From NCBI GenBank assembly GCA_018399285.1, contig JAGYOW010000030.1:1-37441 (forward strand): DNA of 37,441 bases, in the 5' to 3' direction. Below, one piece after another: positions 1 to 9,395 of this stretch. Below the pieces are notes generated by a model, which made no database searches, had not been told where the DNA came from, and was given only the letters and a program-made list of their open reading frames with translations. This DNA comes from Desulfotignum sp. GTDB taxonomy: Bacteria; Desulfobacterota; Desulfobacteria; Desulfobacterales; Desulfobacteraceae. The position numbers and the translations under genes were made by a program. Numbering within the stretch: position 1 is the first letter of the stretch; each line of letters opens with the position of its first letter.

Positions 1-1008
1 TTCCAGTCCGGCCTGGGCATCCAGGCATTTGGCGTCTGTGGCACCGGCCAGGCCCCAGGTGGGCAAATCAAACGATTTGGCGATTTCTGCCTGGGCTGCA
101 ATGCCTAAGCTGTTTTCCGGGGCTCCCATGGTCATGAGCGCGGTTTTCATGTCCAGAATTCCCACATTACCGCTCATGGCCACGGGACACCCGGGTTTTC
201 GCAGCTGGGCAATGGTGATATGGATCAGGGCCTCGGCCGTGATCTGCACCAGCAAGCCGGCCAGGGTGACCGGGCCCGTGGCACCGGCGGACACCGTGGA
301 ACCGGGCAGCTGGGGCATGAACCGGTCGGCTGCAATCAGAATCCGGTCCACCACGTCATCGGGAAAAAACAAAGGCGCAATGGCTTCCGGATACAGGATG
401 AGAAACGGTTTTTCCCGCAGCTTGTCCTGGCCGCCGGCGATCACGGCCGCCATTTCATACACATATTCGCATCCCAGCGGCGAGTACCCGATAAACGCAG
501 CCGGTTTGACGGTGTTGGCAAACAGGGCCGGAATTTCGTGAACTTCCGCGGCCGCGCCCGGCACATCCTGGGAGGAGCCCATGGGCATGACAAAGTCGAT
601 ATGGGGCAGGGCGTCCGCGACTTTGGCCCCCAGGGCAATGTCATTGATGCTGGTGGGCCGGATCTCTCCGGTAAAGGGATCCCGGTGGTTGGGGCTGGCC
701 GTGGAGGTGCCGTAATGGCTTTTTTCCCCTTCCACTTCCAGAGCCCTTCGGCCGTTCCGGTCATAAATGGTCCATCCTTTGGGGGCCGTGGCCACACATC
801 CCTGGACGATGTATTTGGGGATTTTGATGGTATCGTCTCTGACCCATGCCCCGGCCTGAGCCATCATTTTTTTGACCTGGCCGTGCCGGCATTTGAATCC
901 GACTTTTTCAATAATATCAAATGCCGCCTGCTTGATTTCCCAGATCTGATCGTCGGTCAGAATCCGCATGCTCACGGCCCGGCTTCTGGTAGTGGAGGAT
1001 TGAATCAC
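1..1008 (-). CDS. Trimethylamine methyltransferase (MttB) family protein, 3'-truncated by window edge
   Basis: Reading the minus strand from a GTG at 1008 gives 336 residues without a stop up to the window edge, so the C-terminal part is missing (full-length family members are about 470-490 residues). The translation has the MttB-superfamily layout: an N-terminal helical start (ILTDDQIWEIKQAAFDIIEKV), then TIM-barrel stretches such as AAFIGYSPLGCEYVYEMAA and LPGSTVSAGATGPVTLAGL. The GTG is preceded by AAAGGA six bases upstream. Members move a methyl group from a methylamine, glycine betaine or a related quaternary amine to a corrinoid protein. No in-frame TAG is seen in the visible part, so a pyrrolysine-independent homologue is possible; the substrate cannot be told. 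It lies 23 bases after the AOR gene, on the same strand. Confidence 0.85.
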   Translation of the reverse strand, partial: MIQSSTTRSRAVSMRILTDDQIWEIKQAAFDIIEKVGFKCRHGQVKKMMAQAGAWVRDDTIKIPKYIVQGCVATAPKGWTIYDRNGRRALEVEGEKSHYGTSTASPNHRDPFTGEIRPTSINDIALGAKVADALPHIDFVMPMGSSQDVPGAAAEVHEIPALFANTVKPAAFIGYSPLGCEYVYEMAAVIAGGQDKLREKPFLILYPEAIAPLFFPDDVVDRILIAADRFMPQLPGSTVSAGATGPVTLAGLLVQITAEALIHITIAQLRKPGCPVAMSGNVGILDMKTALMTMGAPENSLGIAAQAEIAKSFDLPTWGLAGATDAKCLDAQAGLE

Positions 1009-1031
1009 GCGCGTTCCTTTCAAAAGTATGT

Positions 1032-2924
1032 TTACATCATTGGTTCTGTTTTTTTCATTGGTTCTGTTGCTTTCATGGGTTCTGTTTTTTTCATGGCATC
1101 CGGGGCCGGCGGCACCCCGTTTTCATCCCACCCCATGGCCCGATAAAATTCAGCCAGCATGGCGGTGAACGATGTTCTGGTCAGCCCGGAAGGGTTGTCG
1201 TTTCGTGAAAAAAACATGTCCGGGAGATTATCTGATATGGGGGTTTGGGCGTGGCGCAGATTGAAACGCCTTTCCATGGCCGCGATTGCCAGGCCAGTAT
1301 CCGTCAATTGTTTCAATGAGACATGGGTCTCTGCCAGGGCATTGACCAGAGCGATTTCCGGTTCCAGGTTGAACGATTTCAGCAAAGAGAGGACCGGGAC
1401 TTTGCAAAGCCCTATCGTATCCACCAGAATATTGGTGACCACGGCTTTGCGGATCAGCCGGCCTTTGGCCTCAGTGGCATGGATATCCACGGCCAGGGCG
1501 GTTCCGAACTCCTTGATGGCCTGTTCCTTGGACCAGCTGTATTCCAGGGAGGCATACACATTGTTGTAATCCCCGCCCCGGCTGGACACGGCATACCCCA
1601 AGGCCGTTCCCATGATGGCACTGGGATGGTAGGCGGTCAGTTCCAGGCCTTTGACATGGGCTGCATGAGCGGCCGCCTTTCCCCCGATCTGTTTTGCGGC
1701 CTGCCGGACCCCTTTGGACAGCATCCTGCCCAGCGGGGTGGTGCCGTCGACAATCCGGTGAATCAGGATTTCCATGGTTTGGGCATGGCCCCAGGACAGA
1801 TCCAGGTCCTGTTTGAGCGCATCCGGCATCAACCCTTTTTCGTTCAGGTCCATGGCAAATGCAATCACCGATGCCGTAGACGTGGTGTCCACGCCCAGCC
1901 GGTTGCACAGGTTGTCCAGCCGGATAATGGCTGCCATGTCCGACAGTCCGCATTTGGGACCGAAATTGATGACCGGTTCAAATTCCGGCCGGGTGGACAT
2001 CTCTTCCGGTTTTGCCGGATCCATTACCAGATCGGCCTTGCACTGGACCGGACACTTGGCGCACCCGGATGACCGGACGATCTGTTTTGCCAGGTTGCGT
2101 CCGTCAATGGAGGAGATGTCAGGCACGCCGATCTCTGTGTAATTTTTGGCGCCCATGATACCGAACTCATTGACCCATAACAGATAACCGGCCCCGCCGT
2201 ATCTGGAGAAGAATGAAAATTCCGGGGCGGTTTTCACCAGATTGACATACGTTCTTACGGCCTCTTTTTTGGGGGGGGTGTCGGCCGGCAAATGTTTGTG
2301 GGACCCTTTGGCAATCACAACCGCTTTCAGATGCTTGGCCCCCATGACTGCGCCCAAACCCGTGCGGCCGGCGGCATGGTCTTTTTCCGTCATGATGGCG
2401 GCAAACCGGACCTGATTTTCTCCCCCCGGCCCGATGGTCAGGATACGGACTTTTTCAGGTGCATGGATTTTTCGGAGCCGGTCCTGGACCTCAAACGCAT
2501 CCAGTCCCCACAGATCTGCGGCCGGCATCAGCCTGGCGGAGGTTGCCTCCACATACAGATAGACCGGATCAGGTGATGCACCCCGGATGACAATGGATGC
2601 CAGATTGCAGGACCGCAGCCAGGCACCGACATATCCGCCGATGTTGGAACTGCCCAGAATACCGGTCAGCGGGGATAACGCATTCACATGGAGCCGGGCG
2701 CTGCACGGGGCTGCGGAACCGGTGAGCAGGCCTGTGGAAAACAGCAGCCGGTTATCCGGCCCTAAAGGATCGATACCGGGTTTCAGGTGATGATACAAAT
2801 ACCAGGCATTGAATCCTCTGCCCCCCAGAAACGGCAGCGCGTCATCTGGATAATCCTGATACCGGCAGGTTTGCCGGGTCAGATCCACCGTCAGAATCCG
2901 TCCGAACAGATCAAACGGGTTCAT
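1032..2924 (-). CDS. Tungsten-containing aldehyde:ferredoxin oxidoreductase family protein
   Basis: The protein has 630 residues from ATG 2924, the usual length of the AOR family, which oxidises aldehydes to acids with ferredoxin using a tungsto-bispterin and one [4Fe-4S] cluster. Counted from this start, the cluster ligands are Cys288, Cys291 and Cys295 in GCAKCPVQC, plus a later Cys near 507 in DTIGLCKVP. The pterin-binding signature AAGRTGLGAVMGAKHLKAV is near residues 184-202. An ATG at 2987 is also in frame, but the family's N-terminal motif (FGRILTVDL) begins a few residues after 2924; neither start has a good ribosome site. The C-terminus ends in a hexapeptide repeat rich in Lys, Thr, Glu, Pro and Met, coded by three 18-bp direct repeats. 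It follows cydC closely and precedes the MttB-family gene, so co-transcription is likely. The aldehyde substrate is unknown. Confidence 0.88.
   Translation of the reverse strand: MNPFDLFGRILTVDLTRQTCRYQDYPDDALPFLGGRGFNAWYLYHHLKPGIDPLGPDNRLLFSTGLLTGSAAPCSARLHVNALSPLTGILGSSNIGGYVGAWLRSCNLASIVIRGASPDPVYLYVEATSARLMPAADLWGLDAFEVQDRLRKIHAPEKVRILTIGPGGENQVRFAAIMTEKDHAAGRTGLGAVMGAKHLKAVVIAKGSHKHLPADTPPKKEAVRTYVNLVKTAPEFSFFSRYGGAGYLLWVNEFGIMGAKNYTEIGVPDISSIDGRNLAKQIVRSSGCAKCPVQCKADLVMDPAKPEEMSTRPEFEPVINFGPKCGLSDMAAIIRLDNLCNRLGVDTTSTASVIAFAMDLNEKGLMPDALKQDLDLSWGHAQTMEILIHRIVDGTTPLGRMLSKGVRQAAKQIGGKAAAHAAHVKGLELTAYHPSAIMGTALGYAVSSRGGDYNNVYASLEYSWSKEQAIKEFGTALAVDIHATEAKGRLIRKAVVTNILVDTIGLCKVPVLSLLKSFNLEPEIALVNALAETHVSLKQLTDTGLAIAAMERRFNLRHAQTPISDNLPDMFFSRNDNPSGLTRTSFTAMLAEFYRAMGWDENGVPPAPDAMKKTEPMKATEPMKKTEPMM
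1038..1091 (-). repeat. Three tandem 18-bp repeats at the 3' end of the AOR gene
   Basis: Three consecutive 18-base units (1038-1055, 1056-1073, 1074-1091) differ by only one or two bases each and encode three copies of the hexapeptide Lys-(Lys/Ala)-Thr-Glu-Pro-Met just before the stop codon. Copy number could vary by replication slippage without breaking the frame. The core AOR fold ends before it, so it is a disordered tail. Confidence 0.85.
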
Positions 2925-3008
2925 GGGTGTTTTTGTCCGGATAATATGAAAACTCTTTTTCATTGAACTGTCTGCGGGTGTATCCATGATGCTAAAACTT
3001 GTATCATT

Positions 3009-4727
3009 TTAATGGGATGAGATCAAATCGTTTTTGCCTGGTTTTTCCATATTCTGCAACGCTTCCCACTGAAAATGGCAGGTAAAGTCTCCGGCCAGGG
3101 GCTGATGGCTGATGATCACCAGAATACCGTGTTTCCGGTGCTGCCGAAGCAGGGTCAACAAACGGTCTGCCGTGGGAATATCCAGGCCTTCAAACGGTTC
3201 GTCCAATATCAGGATGGGGGTGTCGAACAGCAGAATCCGGGCCAGGCAGACCCGCCGGGCCTGGCCCCCGGACAGGCCCGTGCCGTATTCACCGATGGGG
3301 GTGGCCAGTTTCCGGGGAAGCTGCCGGGCCCATTGTGCCAGTGCCACCTGTTCCAGGATCTCCCACAGCTCGGTGTCATTGGCATCCGGCTTTGCCAGGC
3401 GCAGGTTTTCAGCCAGTGTCATGGGAAACAGATACAGATCCTGTTCCAGCAGCCCCACCTGCCGGCGCAGGGTTTTTTCTTCCACAGCTGCCATGGGAGT
3501 TCCGTTGATCCGAACATCCCCCCGGGTCGGGGCCAGCCATCCCGCCATCACGGCCGCCAGGGTGGATTTGCCGCAGCCCGATGGGCCCTGAATCCACAGG
3601 GTGTCGCCCGGGTGCAGGGAAAACGACACATGGTCCGGCCCGGTCAGGGCCTGTCCCTGCCGGGCCGTGACATTTTCCAGTTCCAGCCGCAGAGGACCGG
3701 GAAGTTCTGTGAGGGTGCCGCTGTCTTCGGGCACATCAAAGATGCTGCCAAGCCGCTGCTGGGCTCCCCGGGTGAATCCCAGGGCCTGAAAAGTCTGGGA
3801 AAGCGGGGTCAGCACTTCTGAAAGGCCCAGCATCACGCAGCAGATACCGGCCAGCAACGCCGGTGAGACCTGACCGGAAAGCGCGGCGTCGGCACCCCAA
3901 AAAAGAAACATCCACAGGCCCAAAGACAACACAAGCAGAATCACGGCCTGAGAAACAATGCCCAGGCCGTGCAGGTGCCACCGGTTTGTGTCCAGGTCAT
4001 GATCCATCTTTTTCAGGGTCTTGAGACGGGTTTCCATGGCACCCGTGGTCCGCAGGGTGATGAGCCCGGCAAAGGTTTCGGTTAAAAATTGTCTGCGCTC
4101 TCCGGCCTTTCGGGTCTGGAACCGGGCCAGGTCCATGGCCGAAGAAGCGACCGTGACCGGCAGCAGCACGAAAATCAGGAGCATGACAACCAGAAAAATC
4201 AAGAACAGCGGCATTGATATCCAGCACAGAAAGCCCGCAAACACCAGGCTGAGACAAATGGCCCAGACCCAGGGAGCCAGCCCCCTCAAAGGCCACTGGT
4301 CCAGAAGGTCGATGTCCGCCAGCATCCGCTGCGTCAGCTCCCCGGAACCCAGGCCCCCGAGCCGGAACCTTGTCATACGGGACAGGCCGTCAAACACGGC
4401 AAGTCTCAGATGTTGCAGCAGTCTGAGGATTCCGTCATGGGAAACGATGCGCTCGCCATAAAGTGCCAGGGTCCGGCAGATGGCCAGGGTGCGGATGACT
4501 GCGGCCGGCTGCAGATAATTAAAGGCATACAGGGCTGCCGGGCTGAGTCCGGCCACGCCTGCGGCCGTGATGAACCATCCGGATGCCGCCAGCAGCAGAA
4601 TGGCCGCCCCCAGACCCATGGCCCCCAGACCCAGGCCCAGATATCCCATGGCACCCAGGCGGAAAAACAGGAATCCCAGGGAGAGGCCCGGTTGGGACCG
4701 CCCCGGTTTTTCAGGAGACCGGGCCAT
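3009..4727 (-). CDS. cydC: Thiol reductant ABC exporter subunit CydC
   Basis: This is a half-transporter of 572 residues from ATG 4727: an N-terminal six-helix membrane domain (about residues 20-310) and a C-terminal ATPase with Walker A GPSGCGKST, signature LSGGQ and Walker B ILILDEP. CydC pairs with CydD in the inner membrane to export cysteine and glutathione to the periplasm, which is needed for cytochrome bd and c-type cytochrome maturation. The start at 4727 has GAGAGG upstream; a TTG at 4742 is in frame but less likely. The 5' end overlaps the 3' end of cydD by 17 bases, typical of translational coupling. It could be another heterodimeric exporter subunit, but the order and pairing match cydDC. 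Confidence 0.85.
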   Translation of the reverse strand: MARSPEKPGRSQPGLSLGFLFFRLGAMGYLGLGLGAMGLGAAILLLAASGWFITAAGVAGLSPAALYAFNYLQPAAVIRTLAICRTLALYGERIVSHDGILRLLQHLRLAVFDGLSRMTRFRLGGLGSGELTQRMLADIDLLDQWPLRGLAPWVWAICLSLVFAGFLCWISMPLFLIFLVVMLLIFVLLPVTVASSAMDLARFQTRKAGERRQFLTETFAGLITLRTTGAMETRLKTLKKMDHDLDTNRWHLHGLGIVSQAVILLVLSLGLWMFLFWGADAALSGQVSPALLAGICCVMLGLSEVLTPLSQTFQALGFTRGAQQRLGSIFDVPEDSGTLTELPGPLRLELENVTARQGQALTGPDHVSFSLHPGDTLWIQGPSGCGKSTLAAVMAGWLAPTRGDVRINGTPMAAVEEKTLRRQVGLLEQDLYLFPMTLAENLRLAKPDANDTELWEILEQVALAQWARQLPRKLATPIGEYGTGLSGGQARRVCLARILLFDTPILILDEPFEGLDIPTADRLLTLLRQHRKHGILVIISHQPLAGDFTCHFQWEALQNMEKPGKNDLISSH

Positions 4728-6432
4728 GACGGAACCTCTCAATATCGGTGATACGGCCGTTGTCCAATCGTATCAGAGTATCCAGCCACGCCAGGCCTTC
4801 CAGGTGATGGGCCGCCAGAATCAGGGTTTTGCCCCGGGTGACCCGGCCTATATGCCGGCGAACGGCAACAGCAGTTTCCGGATCCAGGTGGGCCCCGGGT
4901 TCATCCAGAATCCAGAACCATGCATCCTGGAGCAGGGCCCGGGCCAACGCCAGCCGCTGCAGCTGTCCGCCGGAAAACCCCCGGCCCCCTTCCCCCAGGG
5001 CCGTGTGGATGCCGTGGGGCAAAGGGGCAATAAAAGACCATGCACCGGCCGCTTCCAGGGCCTGCCGGAACGCATCTTCCCCGGCATGAGGGTGGGCCAG
5101 GCCCAGGTTTTGTGCCACGGTACCGGAAAACCATTCCGGCCGCTGCCCCAGCCAGGCGATCTGCTGTCGAAACCGATCCGGGTTCAGGTTGTCCAGCGGC
5201 TGTCCGTCCACCAGGATCTGTCCTTCAGACGGGCGGTCAAACCCCAGGATCAGGTGCAGCAGGGTGGTTTTTCCGCTGCCGCTGGGACCCACCAGGCCCA
5301 CCCGTTGGCCCGGGGCAATGTCCAGATCCAGGGCATGGAGGACCCGGTTCCGGCCGGGGGGCTGCCAGGACACCTGTTTCATCTGGATGCCGGGCGGTCC
5401 GGCCGGCACCCAGATGTGGGAGCCGCCCTGGAAAACGTTGCTGCGGGCATGGATCAGGGGCATCAGGGAGGCCGCAGCAGCCATGGCCTGGGCCCTTGCG
5501 TGGTAATCGGTTCCCAGGCGGCGCAGGGCCATGTAGAATTCGGGGATCAGAAGCAGGATAAACAGTGCGCTGCCCAGGGGGACGGGAATGGTTCCCCTGG
5601 CCCAGGGCACATATCCTAAAAGCCCCATGCCCAGGTAAACCGCTGCCACGGCAATGCCCAGGGATGCAAACAGTTCCAGAACAGCGGAAGACAAAAACGC
5701 CATGCGCAGGACAGCCAGGGTTTTTATCCTGAAGCGGTCGGATGCGGATGCCAGGGTCTGCCGGGCCGGAGGCACGGCATTGAGCTGGCGCAGTACGGGC
5801 AGGCCCTGCAAAAATGTTCGGATGCGGTCCGCCAGCAAGGACAGGGCGAAACTGGCGGCGCCGTGGACCGCTTCGTTTCCCTGGGTACATGAAAAAAAGG
5901 GTTCAAAGGGGCTGTGACGATTAATATTCGGCCACCACGGACTGTGGGGCGGCGCAACGCCTGTCCACGATAATGACCGGGGTGGTCTGACATTTTGTGG
6001 GGCGAATCGCACAAAATAGTCATCATGGCATCACCTGTTCCAGTGCCATGGCGGACAGACTCCGTCGGCAGCCGTGCGGCTCCGGTGGGGACCAGCGGCT
6101 GCAATGGTTTCTATCCAGCATGTTTCTCAATGGCGGCGCAGCTGCCACAGCCGGCCCGGATCCCCCAGCAGGTCATTGAGTGCCAGCAGAAAACAGGGAC
6201 GCAGAAGAAAGGGATTATAGAAACCACAGCGTTGCAGTCCAAATACGTTTCCTTCTTCCCAGGCCCGCCAGAAGATGGGCCAGCAGAAAACACTGCACCA
6301 CCATGCACGCGGATGCCGTCGCACCCGCTTTACCCGCAGCCAGAGGCGGCAGGTTCACCTGCCCTGCCTCGGCTCTTTCAGCCACACAGAGCCGGCCTGT
6401 TTCTCCCGATCCGGTTTCAACGGCGTTGTCAC
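4711..6432 (-). pseudogene. cydD: Thiol reductant ABC exporter subunit CydD, frameshifted in its 5' third
   Basis: From about 5880 down to 4711 the frame is open and gives the last membrane helices and a complete ATPase: Walker A GPSGSGKTT, signature FSGGQ, Walker B FWILDEP. Upstream of 5880 CydD-like segments continue but hop between frames: LIVTAPLNPFF near 5900, DYFVRFAPQ near 6010, CFLLAHLLAGL near 6260 and an N-terminal stretch TTPLKPDREKQAGS after a GTG at 6432. The total, about 574 codons, equals a normal CydD. An apparent start at 6012 only reflects one broken frame. The breaks lie in the first of four indel-rich tracts, so I think the gene is intact in the organism and the sequence is faulty. 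It exports thiols with CydC. Confidence 0.75.
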
Positions 6433-6864
6433 AGTACACCTGTCTGCTATGTGGTCAGCGCACATTTTTAGACAGGAATTTCAGGTGTCCTTCATAGGGG
6501 CGTGGTATCATGAAGGGTAAGACAAGTGGAAGACAGAATCAAAGATCAGAAGAAGACCCTGCCGGGGGCGGCACTCTGCCAAATCGGTTCATTCTCCGTT
6601 GGATGAGTAACCTCATTGTCTGGGTGCTTCGCTTGAAAAAAATGCCTGAAAATTTGAAAAGGGTGATTGCGCCGGAGATCACTTGTATCCAGCTAAGAAC
6701 TAAAGCTTATGTCAAATCCTTGTTTGTCATAATATCTGGACAGGTTGCAATTTGAACAAAAACAGATCTGTAAAAAGCCGCTTCCGCCAGGCGGATGTCA
6801 AATCCGGCAGCCTGTGACCGGCGGGAGGCGAAGAAATGTTTAAGATCGGGGATTCAGGAGATAT
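6433..6864. other. Intergenic region between divergent cydD and glpD
   Basis: These 432 bases should hold the divergent promoters for cydDC and glpD, but they lie inside an indel-rich tract and I cannot name a promoter with confidence. An 81-codon frame at 6510-6755 resembles nothing I know and has no supporting context. A site AGGAG at 6856-6860 precedes the glpD ATG. A ten-codon frame with GGGAGG upstream opens at 6836 and may be part of the glpD start read in a broken frame. Confidence 0.4.
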
Positions 6865-8433
6865 ATGAACGTGATCAGGCCATCAAGGATCTGGAAACCG
6901 TTGGGGATGCTGGGACGCAGTCATTATTGGCGGCGGGGCCACCGGCTTAGGGGTGGAGTGGATTACCGCGTCGGGAGTATAAGACCCTGCTGCCTGGAGC
7001 AGCATGATTTTGCCAAAGAAACTCCAGCCGTTCCACCAAGCTGATCCACGGCGGGGTCAAGTGCCTGCGCCAGAGGAAATATCTCACTGGTACTTGAAGC
7101 GCTTCGCGGGCGGGATTGCTTATCCAAACGCGCGCACCTGGTGACCAACCAGGCATTTATCGTTCCCAGCTATGAGTGGTGGGGACGGTCCGTTTTGCAG
7201 GGCCGGCGAAAGTGTATGACATGCTGGCCGGTAAACTTGGCTTGGGCGAAATCCAGCACCTGTCAGAAAGAGACCCTGGAACGGTTCCCACGCTGGAGCC
7301 GGAAAACTGCCGGGGCGGGGTGCGGAAGTACCATGACGGCCAGTTTGACGATGCCCGGCTGGCCGTGAACCTGGCCCAGACCATGACCGACCGGCGGCAC
7401 TACGGTCAGCACGCAGAAAGTCACCGGATTCACCCGGGCCGGAGAAATGATTGACGGGGTGGTGGCCACGGACATGGAAACCGGTCTTTCCCATGAGATC
7501 CATGCCCGGGTGGTGGTGAACGCCACCGGCGTGTTCACGGATACGATCCTTGGGATGGAAAATCCTGAGGCAGAACCGGTCATTGCCGCCAGCCAGGGGG
7601 TACATCTGGTGCTGGACAAGGCGTTTTTACCCGGAGACTCGGCCATCATGGTTCCCCAGACATCGGACGGCCGGGTCCTGTTTGTGGTGCCCTGGCATGA
7701 CCGGGCCCTGGTGGGAACCACGGACACACCCGTGTCCCGGATTTCTCTCGAACCCTGCCCCCTGGAAGAGGAAATTGACTTCATTTTGACGCACGCGGCC
7801 CGCTATCTGTCCAAGGATCCCGGACCCGGGGACATCAAAAGTGTGTTTGCCGGGCTGCGTCCCCTGGTGAACACGGGGAAGGAACATGACACGGCGGCTA
7901 TTTCCCGGGATCACTATCTGCTGGTTTCCGAATCCGGCCTGGTGACCATCACGGGCGGCAAATGGACCACCTACCGGAAGATGGCGGAAGATACCGTGAA
8001 CCAGGCCCTGCTGGTGGCCGGGCTGGACGAGCGGGAATGTGTGACCAAAAAGCTGCGGATCCACGGGTGGCTCAAGCATTTTGACCAAACCGATCCCCTT
8101 CATTATTACGGGTCAGATGCCATTCATCTCAAAAAAATGATCCGCACGGATCCCGGTCTGGGGGAAAAACTGCATCCGGACCTGCCCTATTTGAAAGCAG
8201 AGGTGATCTGGGCCGTGCAAAAGGAGATGGCCCGGACGGTGGAGGATTTTCTGGCCCGCCGCTGCCGGGCCCTGGTGCTGGATGCCCGGGCCGCCATGGA
8301 CATGGCACCGGAAGTGGCAAGGTTGATGGCCCGGGCCTTGGGATTTGACGAGCGCTGGAAAACCCGCCAGATCGATTCCTTTGTCAGACTGGCAAAAAAT
8401 TACCTGAAGGGTTCTCCAGTACCCGGATCATAG
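6865..8433 (+). pseudogene. glpD: Glycerol-3-phosphate dehydrogenase GlpD, frameshifted in its 5' 570 bases
   Basis: The gene codes for the FAD-dependent membrane-associated enzyme that oxidises glycerol-3-phosphate to dihydroxyacetone phosphate and feeds electrons to quinone. The 3' part, 7447-8433, is open: 328 residues with the FAD/substrate region (VFAGLRPLV, TGGKWTTYRKMAED) and the C-terminal helical domain. Upstream, every expected segment is present but in shifting frames: the dinucleotide fold IIGGGATGLG, KLIHGGVKCL, HLVTNQAFIVPSYEWWGRS and HDGQFDDARLAVNLAQTM. About a dozen single-base insertions or deletions separate them, then none for the last kilobase. The ATG at 6865 has AGGAG five bases upstream. 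The full length, about 520 residues, is normal for GlpD. The 3' end overlaps speE by six bases, tail to tail. I consider it a functional gene with poor sequence. Confidence 0.82.
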
Positions 8434-9294
8434 GTGCTCAAGCATTTTTCGGGCAAAATAAGGCAGGACAAAAGCGGCTTCGTGAATTTCCGGGGAATAG
8501 TATTTCAATTGTTCCTGAATCCCGGGATCGATTTTTCTTGCCGGCCGGGTCAGGTCCGGTCCCAGTGATCCCAGGCAGATACCGATGTTTCCGCCGGGGT
8601 AGGTGGGCACCATAAAGCTGGCATAGGCCTGACGGTCAAACAGGTCCCGGGTGATTTTCGCCAGGTTGATGACACAGTCCTTGTGAAGAAAAATGGATTC
8701 CCCCTGGGTGGCGATAATACCCCCGGGCTTGAGCGCATTTTTCAGGCTCTCGTAAAACGGTTTTTTGAACAGCACCTCTCCGGGGCCGATGGGATCGGAC
8801 GAATCCACAATGATCACGTCATACACGCCGGTTTTTTCCCTGACAAACGCGGCCCCGTCTCCGATGAAAACGTTCACCCGGGGGTCGTCAAATCCACAGG
8901 CCAGATCCGGCAGAAACTGCTTGGACACTTTGATCACCATGTCATCGATTTCACAGAAATCCATGGTTGTGACACAGGCATGGCGGCCCGCCTCCCGCAA
9001 AATGCCGCCGTCTCCCCCGCCGATCACCAGTATGGTTTCAGGATTGGGATGGGCAAACAGCGGAACATGGGCCAGCATCTCCTGGTAACTGAATTCGTCA
9101 AACTGGGTCAATTGAATGATGCCGTCCAGGGCCAGCATTTTTCCATGATTTTGGGTCTCAAACACCTGGATATGCTGGAACGGGCTTTTTTCATCATACA
9201 GGATATTTTCAATTTCAAGGGACAGGGCCATGCCGGGCCACATGGGGCAGGTTTCATAAAACCAGCCGTCTTTGACATGTTGGGTGTGTTTCAT
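8428..9294 (-). CDS. speE: Spermidine synthase
   Basis: The 288-residue protein has the spermidine synthase fold: an N-terminal beta domain (MWPGMALSLEIENILYDEKSPFQ), the decarboxylated-AdoMet binding loop VIGGGDGGILREAGRH and the catalytic aspartate loop DSSDPIGPGEVLF. It transfers an aminopropyl group from decarboxylated AdoMet to putrescine in the cytoplasm. The ATG at 9294 has AAGGAG eight bases upstream. It lies about 100 bases downstream of speD on the same strand, so the two steps of spermidine synthesis form an operon, with a hairpin between them. Confidence 0.92.
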   Translation of the reverse strand: MKHTQHVKDGWFYETCPMWPGMALSLEIENILYDEKSPFQHIQVFETQNHGKMLALDGIIQLTQFDEFSYQEMLAHVPLFAHPNPETILVIGGGDGGILREAGRHACVTTMDFCEIDDMVIKVSKQFLPDLACGFDDPRVNVFIGDGAAFVREKTGVYDVIIVDSSDPIGPGEVLFKKPFYESLKNALKPGGIIATQGESIFLHKDCVINLAKITRDLFDRQAYASFMVPTYPGGNIGICLGSLGPDLTRPARKIDPGIQEQLKYYSPEIHEAAFVLPYFARKMLEHL

Positions 9295-9341
9295 TTTTCA
9301 ACTCCTTGTTGCACACATGTGTCAAGTCTGCCCGCGCTTGC

Positions 9342-9374
9342 CCGGAAACCGGTACAAAGGGTATCGGTTTCCGG
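9342..9374 (-). promoter_or_regulatory. Inverted repeat between speD and speE
   Basis: A perfect 10-bp inverted repeat (arms 9342-9351 and 9365-9374, loop of 13) lies between the speD stop and the speE start. There is no T-run after it in the direction of transcription, so it is more likely an mRNA stability or processing element, or an attenuator, than a simple terminator. Confidence 0.45.
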
Positions 9375-9395
9375 ATCGGCGGGAGATCTGCTGAA

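Noticed and set aside
1..1008. Pyrrolysine (in-frame TAG) in the MttB-family gene
   Set aside because: No in-frame TAG occurs in the visible 336 codons; the rest lies outside the window.
220..1146. Long plus-strand open frame opposite the MttB-family and AOR genes
   Set aside because: It lies antisense to two well-supported genes, has a low-complexity Gly/His/Phe-rich translation and matches no family I know.
6510..6755. Plus-strand frame of 81 codons between cydD and glpD
   Set aside because: It has no recognisable domain and sits in an indel-rich tract, so the frame itself is not trustworthy.
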